NCBI RefSeq assembly: GCF_025628895.1
Contig: NZ_JAOTJC010000004.1
Coordinates: 114,388-178,387 of the forward strand
Reading direction: 5' to 3'
Source: Alteromonas salexigens
GTDB lineage: Bacteria; Pseudomonadota; Gammaproteobacteria; Enterobacterales; Alteromonadaceae
Length of the DNA stretch: 64,000 bases
Below, one piece after another: positions 59,542-64,000 of the stretch (positions are counted from its first letter, which is position 1; each line of letters starts with the position of its first letter). The translations under genes were made by a program, and so were the position numbers. The notes beneath the pieces were generated by a model. The model did not search any database, was not told the origin of the DNA, and saw only the letters and a program-made list of their open reading frames with translations.

Positions 59542-60360
59542 CTAAAACACATAGATGAACCCGACGCCTATTTCGGCTTCATAGTTATTGCGGGTAATTG
59601 GGCTATCTGCAATGTCGCTGCTGTAGCGCTCATACACTATTTCACCGAATACCTGCCAATGCTGATTGATGAAATTACGGTAGTTATAGTTGAAACCAAT
59701 TGAGCGGAATCCGCCACTCAGTTGCGTTTCATTCAGTCCTGAGGCAGCAGCCTGCTGTTCGTTTATACCAAAATCTTTGTTGGCGTAGTCACTGTCATGA
59801 TAAACCGCTACTAACGCGACTTCAGAGCCAGAGCCGTCATTTTGCTCACCGAAGCGATACCCCAACCCAAACAGTCCTAAACTGCCATTTTCACCCGTTA
59901 CCACGCGGCCATCTAACCAGTAACGCCAGTCAGCAGCCAGCGCCCGACGCGCTTGTAGCACAACTTCGACCCCCTCATCACCATCGCCGAGGCCATTTAA
60001 GCGACCATCATCGGAATCGCTTTCTTCACGTCCCTCCTCGAAAGCAACGGCGGCATCGAATAACCACTTATCATCACGCAGACCTCGCCACCCCAGCGCC
60101 TCACCTGCCCAATAGAAAATATTGTCACCTTTACGCCACTGCAGCGCACCCGCAGGGTCGACTTCTACCCCAAATTCATCCGACCCTTCGTAGGCAGATT
60201 CGTATTCCACTCCCAGGCCGAGTCCAAGACTCCAGCCATCTTCTCCGTTAGTAAAATCCTCAACCGAAGGTAAAGGAACCAGGGCCGTAGTGGCCTGTTG
60301 AGCAAATACCGCTGCGCAGAAAAAAGTTTGCAGGGCAACCGTTAACAATAAGCTTTTCAT
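59542..60360 (-). CDS. MipA/OmpV-family outer-membrane protein
   Basis: 272 residues from the ATG at 60360, where a signal peptide starts (MKSLLLTVALQTFFCAAVFA); a further 12 codons upstream are open but add no signal. The mature protein is a beta-barrel with WSLGLGLGVEYESAYEGSD, FGLGYRFG and a terminal aromatic (VGFIYVF). Family members scaffold murein synthesis (MipA) or act as adhesins or porins. Convergent with the M56 protease gene; a regulatory link to it is possible but not shown. Confidence 0.85.
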   Translation of the reverse strand: MKSLLLTVALQTFFCAAVFAQQATTALVPLPSVEDFTNGEDGWSLGLGLGVEYESAYEGSDEFGVEVDPAGALQWRKGDNIFYWAGEALGWRGLRDDKWLFDAAVAFEEGREESDSDDGRLNGLGDGDEGVEVVLQARRALAADWRYWLDGRVVTGENGSLGLFGLGYRFGEQNDGSGSEVALVAVYHDSDYANKDFGINEQQAAASGLNETQLSGGFRSIGFNYNYRNFINQHWQVFGEIVYERYSSDIADSPITRNNYEAEIGVGFIYVF

Positions 60361-60457
60361 GGTGAGTGTCACTCGGATTAGGGTTGATAAAACCATCTCT
60401 CCTAAGTTTAGCTGAAGTTTATGGAAAGTATTGTCCAGGCACTTTGCTTATTGGCGG

Positions 60458-60722
60458 CTAAGCCAGTATGTGTTCAGCCCTATTATCCCGATACAGGAGC
60501 AGAGGCGACAAGTTAATGGCTACTTTTTCAGTTAGCCCAACATCTTGCATTGTTTGTTGATCAACGCAAACTTGTCTCAACACCCAGCAAGTCAGATCCA
60601 TGATGAGGTCATTGCGCTCGGCCAAAGGAATAAACTCTCCTGGTGATATGTGACCGAGATGAGGGTGAGTCCGTCTGACCAGTGTCACACAACCAATGAC
60701 TTGTCCAGACCCGCAATCGACG
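60458..60722 (-). pseudogene. EAL-domain remnant (cyclic di-GMP phosphodiesterase fragment)
   Basis: About 85 codons on the minus strand match the start of an EAL domain (SGQVIGCVTLVRRTHPHLGH, ISPGEFIPLAERNDLIMDL, VAINLSP). The signature EALVRW position reads CVTLVRR, so the active-site Glu is gone, and the rest of the domain is missing. The homology stops at about 60722, exactly where repeat copy B starts. It is a dead fragment left by rearrangement. Confidence 0.8.
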
Positions 60723-60889
60723 CCGGGATGAATGCCCGACAGACGAAGCCCGTGATAGTGAATTGTGATTCGAACACCAATCAGATACTGACGCTGCTCA
60801 GCGGGATTACCGGAGGCACCCTGCAATGTCGTGAGCGGAGTGATTTTGAAGCGTTTGTCGACAAGCCGGTCACTAAGCTGCCATCAGAC
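60722..60889 (+). repeat. Direct repeat copy B (detached fragment of the TonB-like gene)
   Basis: 168 bp nearly identical to 57489-57656 in the same orientation. The frame stays open from MNARQTKPVIVNCDSNTNQI to SDRSPGW and beyond, but no promoter, ribosome site or upstream part of the gene is present; it abuts the EAL remnant. Confidence 0.9.
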
Positions 60890-61053
60890 CGGTCACCGGG
60901 CTGGGCAGCTATACCACTGTGTTTTATTATTCTGTTCGAGTCAGACAGCGCCTTATCGGTACATTAGTTGCTGCATAGCTTACGGTTAGCCCTGTGTGGA
61001 TTTACAACGTTACCAGAAAACAACTCAGCCATCAGTGAACAATGGAGAAGATT

Positions 61054-61299
61054 ATGAGTGATAAACAACTAATTACGACTGTAGGCGTAGGTCTTGCCGC
61101 TGCATCGGCGGGCATTCTAGCGAGGAAAACGTTACAGAAATCGTGGGAAAAAGTTACCAACGAACCAGCACCAAAAGACAAAGAAAGCGAAAATACTGAT
61201 CTGAAAGAGGCCGTAACATGGGCAGTTGTGTCAGGCATCGGGGCCGGACTAGCTAGAATGGCGGTGCAGTATGTAATAGACAAGCGTAAATCTAAATAA
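61054..61299 (+). CDS. DUF4235-like small membrane protein
   Basis: 81 residues from the ATG at 61054, with GGAGAAG before it. Two hydrophobic helices (about 8-24 and 52-70) flank a charged stretch (KDKESENTDLKEAV); EAVTWAVVSGIGAGLARMAVQ is the DUF4235 pattern. Function unknown. Stands alone in accessory DNA. Confidence 0.65.
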   Translation: MSDKQLITTVGVGLAAASAGILARKTLQKSWEKVTNEPAPKDKESENTDLKEAVTWAVVSGIGAGLARMAVQYVIDKRKSK

Positions 61300-61545
61300 C
61301 GTCTCAGATACCATGTAGAGTACGCAGGATTGATACGCTAAAAAATACCGCATGAGGGTAAGATTCAGGGCCCGAGTCAGTGTTACTAAAAAGGCAAACA
61401 CATAGCCAGTCTATGCAATGGATCGTGTTTACCTCATCTGAGGTATTTAAGTAAAACACCGGCCACTACCAGAAGCAGAGTCAATTCTGTTGCCAACACA
61501 CAACGGGCTGTTTATTCTGGCAAAAACCTAATTTACGGATTTCCT

Positions 61546-62457
61546 ATGGCCGCTGCCAACTTACTTGCCCTACTCGATGATATTGCCACTATGCTGGACG
61601 ATGTGGCAGCCATGTCGAAAGTGGCGGCGAAGAAAACCGCCGGTGTGCTGGGTGACGATCTGGCGCTGAACGCTGATCAGGTACGCGGGGTAAAGGCCGA
61701 CCGGGAGCTCCCGGTGGTGTGGGCCGTCGCGAAAGGCTCATTTCTGAATAAGGTAATTTTAGTTCCCGCCGCCTTACTGATCAGTGCCTTTGTACCGGTG
61801 CTTATCACGGTGTTGCTGGTATTGGGCGGGCTGTATTTGTGTTTTGAAGGTGCAGAGAAAGTACTGCACCGGTTGTTTCCTTCTCATACCCAGGCCGAAC
61901 GTGACGCCACCCTGGCCCAGCTTGCCGACGAGAGCATCGATCTGGTGGCGCTGGAAAAAGATAAAATAAAAGGCGCTATCCGCACCGATTTTATTCTTTC
62001 TGCCGAAATCATTGTGATTGCGCTGGGCAGTATTGCAGGCGCCGACTTCGCGACTCAGGTGGGCGTGCTGTGTGCACTCAGCGTAGCCATTACCGTAGGG
62101 GTATACGGGCTGGTTGCCGGCATCGTTAAAATGGATGACGTGGGCCTGTATTTACTACGCGAGTCGCTGAATGGCAGTTACAGCGGTACCCAGCGTTTCA
62201 TGGGCCGGGGTTTACTCATTACGGCTCCGCTGCTGATGAAGTTTTTGGCCATTGTGGGCACGGTGGCCATGTTTCTGGTAGGCGGCGGCATTCTTAGCCA
62301 CAACCTTGGGGTCATCCACCATATCAGCGAAGTCGTGTTGGCCTGGGTGCCGGTATGGCCGCTGCTCGGCAGTATTGTGTTTGATGGCCTTGCAGGGTTT
62401 CTCGCCGGCTCCCTTATTGTTGGCGTAATGTCGGCCGTTAACCGGTTTCGCCAGTAA
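61546..62457 (+). CDS. yedI: DUF808 (YedI-like) inner-membrane protein
   Basis: 303 residues with about seven membrane helices. MAAANLLALLDDIATMLDDVAAMSK and KTAGVLGDDLALNADQV are the conserved N-terminal signature of the DUF808/YedI family, of unknown function. Followed by a perfect terminator. The 246 bp in front carry no other feature beyond a TACCTCATCTGAGGTA palindrome. Confidence 0.88.
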   Translation: MAAANLLALLDDIATMLDDVAAMSKVAAKKTAGVLGDDLALNADQVRGVKADRELPVVWAVAKGSFLNKVILVPAALLISAFVPVLITVLLVLGGLYLCFEGAEKVLHRLFPSHTQAERDATLAQLADESIDLVALEKDKIKGAIRTDFILSAEIIVIALGSIAGADFATQVGVLCALSVAITVGVYGLVAGIVKMDDVGLYLLRESLNGSYSGTQRFMGRGLLITAPLLMKFLAIVGTVAMFLVGGGILSHNLGVIHHISEVVLAWVPVWPLLGSIVFDGLAGFLAGSLIVGVMSAVNRFRQ

Positions 62458-62482
62458 GTATACAGACAACTTATCCTAATTT

Positions 62483-62514
62483 GCGATTTTCACTAATACC
62501 GGTGTGAAAATCGC
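62483..62514 (+). terminator. Terminator of the DUF808 gene
   Basis: GCGATTTTCAC and GTGAAAATCGC form a perfect 11-bp stem with a 10-nt loop, 25 bp after the stop, followed by an AT-rich tract with TTTTT. Confidence 0.85.
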
Positions 62515-62611
62515 TAAATTTTAGTTTTTCAATTATTCCCTGCCTACACGCCTTTGACACCCGAAATAAAATAACCCAATAAAATCAAATAGATAAAATT
62601 TTATTCCTGAC

Positions 62612-62627
62612 TGGCACAACTATCGCA
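62612..62627 (+). promoter_or_regulatory. Near-consensus sigma-54 promoter
   Basis: TGGCAC-AACTA-TCGCA has a perfect -24 box, correct spacing and the essential -12 GC. Initiation would be near 62638, 69 bp before the secreted peptide gene. AATCAAATAGATA at 62583-62595 resembles an IHF site. No enhancer motif was recognised in the 125 bp upstream. Confidence 0.65.
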
Positions 62628-62706
62628 ATAGTGACTGCGACTTAAATGATAACTGTCACGCAGTATTCAAATAGTGCAGTTTTTAACACCAACTCAGGAG
62701 AAAATT

Positions 62707-62988
62707 ATGTTTACTTACCGCAAATTACTAACTGCACTGGTCCTGTCTGCTGCCGCGACCACGACTATGGCTGCCCAGAAGGCACCTACCGGACTGGAGA
62801 CTGTTACCCATAACCTGGTGGCCCAGTCGGTATCTGAAACCACCCAGGAGTTAAATGTGGGGGTTATCCGTGACGTCCTTACCGTTAGCCATCACTTTGA
62901 TCCGCAAGCGAACGCCGCTGAACTGGTGGCTGATGTCACTATCCAGGATATTAAAGAAAGCGAGCTGAACGACAACAACGACGCATAA
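62707..62988 (+). CDS. Small secreted protein of unknown family
   Basis: 93 residues from the ATG at 62707, six bases after CAGGAG. A signal peptide (LLTALVLSAAATTTMAA, cleavage about residue 23) precedes an acidic, cysteine-free mature chain of about 70 residues (KAPTGLETVTHNLVAQSVSETT...). No family recognised. It shares a 12-bp gap with the membrane peptide gene downstream and a sigma-54 promoter upstream. Confidence 0.75.
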   Translation: MFTYRKLLTALVLSAAATTTMAAQKAPTGLETVTHNLVAQSVSETTQELNVGVIRDVLTVSHHFDPQANAAELVADVTIQDIKESELNDNNDA

Positions 62989-62999
62989 AGGTTACTGTC

Positions 63000-63149
63000 A
63001 TGATCAGTTCCACCGCCGTCTTACTGATGGCACTGGCCCCGGTAGCGGCGTATGTGGCAGGGGTACTTATTATCAATGGGGTGCGCGCGCTGGCGCACCG
63101 CATCGCTACGCATCAACCTTACTCCCGTAAGGCCTTACCTTCGGGCTAG
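63000..63149 (+). CDS. 49-residue membrane peptide
   Basis: AAAGG lies eight bases before the ATG. One hydrophobic helix (about residues 4-27) is followed by a basic C terminus (RALAHRIATHQPYSRK). It is 11 bp behind the secreted peptide gene, ahead of a strong terminator, so the two form a closed micro-operon. No family recognised. Confidence 0.6.
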   Translation: MISSTAVLLMALAPVAAYVAGVLIINGVRALAHRIATHQPYSRKALPSG

Positions 63150-63158
63150 CGCATTTCA

Positions 63159-63182
63159 CGCTGATATAACACAGTATCAGCG
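63159..63182 (+). other. Hairpin after the micro-operon
   Basis: CGCTGATA/TATCAGCG is a perfect 8-bp stem with an 8-nt loop, 9 bp after the membrane peptide stop. It has no T tract; possibly a transcript-stabilising structure in front of the true terminator. Confidence 0.5.
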
Positions 63183-63213
63183 AGTCGCCAGCCCGGCCTC
63201 TTCTTCATGGGTG

Positions 63214-63248
63214 CCAGTGCGTACGCAATTTGTCGCACTGGTTTTTTT
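63214..63248 (+). terminator. Terminator of the sigma-54 micro-operon
   Basis: CCAGTGCG/CGCACTGG is a perfect 8-bp stem with a 12-nt loop followed by seven T residues. Confidence 0.85.
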
Positions 63249-63266
63249 ACCCGCTCATCACTGTTG

Positions 63267-64000
63267 CTAGCGAGCGCCGAACAGCTTCTCCCACCAGCTT
63301 TTATCTTTCACAGGTTTACCTTCGCAGTCTTGTTCCGCAGGCGGCAACACGTCAAGGATGGCTGGTACACTCATGCTGCCCGGACAGCCCGCCACCACCA
63401 CCGCGCCGGTTTCCGGGTCAAAGTGTGCAATGCCCAGCCCGTTGGGGAACCGGCGGGACAACGATTTAGGCTCCTGTAACTGCTGATAATTCACAAACAC
63501 GGGTAGAGCACCGCCTGCACCGGTAAGGTTCACAGGCTTGTTGTCGTCATTGCCAACCCACACCGTAATTACATTGTTACGATCGAAACCACTGAACCAG
63601 CTGTCACGGTAATCATCGGTGGTACCGGTTTTGCCTGCCATATTGACGCGGGGGAACTGCCGGGTGATACGGGTGGCCGTGCCCTCTGTCGTTACCTTGT
63701 ACAGGGCATAGTTCAACAGGTAGGTGGCCGCCTCGTCCGTACGCTGGGCAAAAAACTCGGCTTTCTTCCACAGCAGTTCATTTTTTGAGGTCACCACATC
63801 GGTCACCGTATGAAGCGGGATATAGCGGCCATTGTTCGACAACGTCTGGTACATCTGGTTAGTCTCAAAGGGTGTCAGCGACACTGCCCCAAGGGTTAGC
63901 GAAGGCACCGTCTGGATAGGGGAGGTAACGCCCAGCCGTTCAATAGTGTTGGCCACATTCTCCAGCCCCAGTGCCATGCCCAGGTTGACCGTGGGCACGT
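63267..64000 (-). CDS. mrcB: Penicillin-binding protein 1b, C-terminal part (start outside window)
   Basis: Bifunctional peptidoglycan synthase of the PBP1b type; only the last 244 or so residues, part of the transpeptidase domain, are here. VNLGMALGLENVANTIERLG, KTGTT in AGKTGTTDDYRDSWFSG, and WVGNDDNKP are typical. The C-terminal tail has two cysteines (GCPGS, QDCEG), a pattern seen in PBP1b relatives. The N-terminal transglycosylase lies beyond the right edge. Convergent with the micro-operon. Confidence 0.93.
   Translation of the reverse strand, partial: VPTVNLGMALGLENVANTIERLGVTSPIQTVPSLTLGAVSLTPFETNQMYQTLSNNGRYIPLHTVTDVVTSKNELLWKKAEFFAQRTDEAATYLLNYALYKVTTEGTATRITRQFPRVNMAGKTGTTDDYRDSWFSGFDRNNVITVWVGNDDNKPVNLTGAGGALPVFVNYQQLQEPKSLSRRFPNGLGIAHFDPETGAVVVAGCPGSMSVPAILDVLPPAEQDCEGKPVKDKSWWEKLFGAR

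Overview
The window is a contiguous piece of chromosome from a marine gammaproteobacterium, most likely in the Alteromonadaceae (Alteromonas/Salinimonas/Aestuariibacter-like). This rests on protein-level resemblance and on gene order: argF-G-H followed by a separate full-length argA, pilMNOPQ-aroK-aroB-damX-dam-rpe-trpS-pabA, an argD/astC-astA-astD run, parC, and class III cyclase, TorF-like and MipA/OmpV genes. No tRNA, rRNA, CRISPR array, insertion sequence or prophage was seen. The assignment is inference; no database search was possible.

Layout. 1-4.6 kb: end of an arginine biosynthesis operon (argF fragment, argG, argH, argA). 4.6-9 kb: COG4757-type alpha/beta hydrolase behind a FadR-like palindrome, YghU-type glutathione transferase, a 750-bp gap that may encode a GGA-rich small RNA on the minus strand, and NAD-malic enzyme. 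8.9-16.3 kb: PBP1a (mrcA) divergent from the type IV pilus operon pilMNOPQ. 16.5-26.5 kb: aroK-aroB-damX, a diguanylate cyclase, dam, a minus-strand group (TorF-like porin, small secreted protein, DUF2970), rpe, trpS, pabA. 26.6-32.7 kb: HDOD protein, argD/astC, astA, astD and a DUF1338 gene. 32.8-39.9 kb: H-NOX-like haem protein beside parC, a BarA-like hybrid kinase with a 7TMR-DISM input, DUF2982 and a 44-residue membrane peptide. 40-45.1 kb: an RND efflux operon divergent from its likely TetR repressor, with a perfect operator between them. 45.2-54.8 kb: pyrB-hemL-adenylate cyclase, an atypical Dyp-type peroxidase, secreted gamma-glutamyltransferase, a family 2 glycosyltransferase and a large catalase.

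55-64 kb is the most regulated and most accessory part. glnK-amtB has a sigma-54 promoter and two upstream NtrC-like sites. It is followed by a TonB-like N-terminal protein, a BlaI/BlaR1-type pair with two operators in which the sensor carries a TonB C-terminal domain instead of a penicillin-binding domain, a MipA/OmpV protein, a decayed EAL fragment fused to a 168-bp duplicate of the TonB-like gene's 3' end, DUF4235 and DUF808 membrane proteins, a tiny secreted protein plus tiny membrane protein behind a near-consensus sigma-54 promoter, and the C-terminal part of PBP1b.

Best leads: (1) the BlaI/BlaR1-TonB locus with its neighbours and duplication; (2) the possible CsrA-titrating RNA, interesting because a BarA-like kinase lies in the same window; (3) the Dyp peroxidase and H-NOX proteins, each lacking hallmark pocket residues; (4) the sigma-54-driven micro-operon at 62.6-63.2 kb. 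Core metabolic regions look ordinary.
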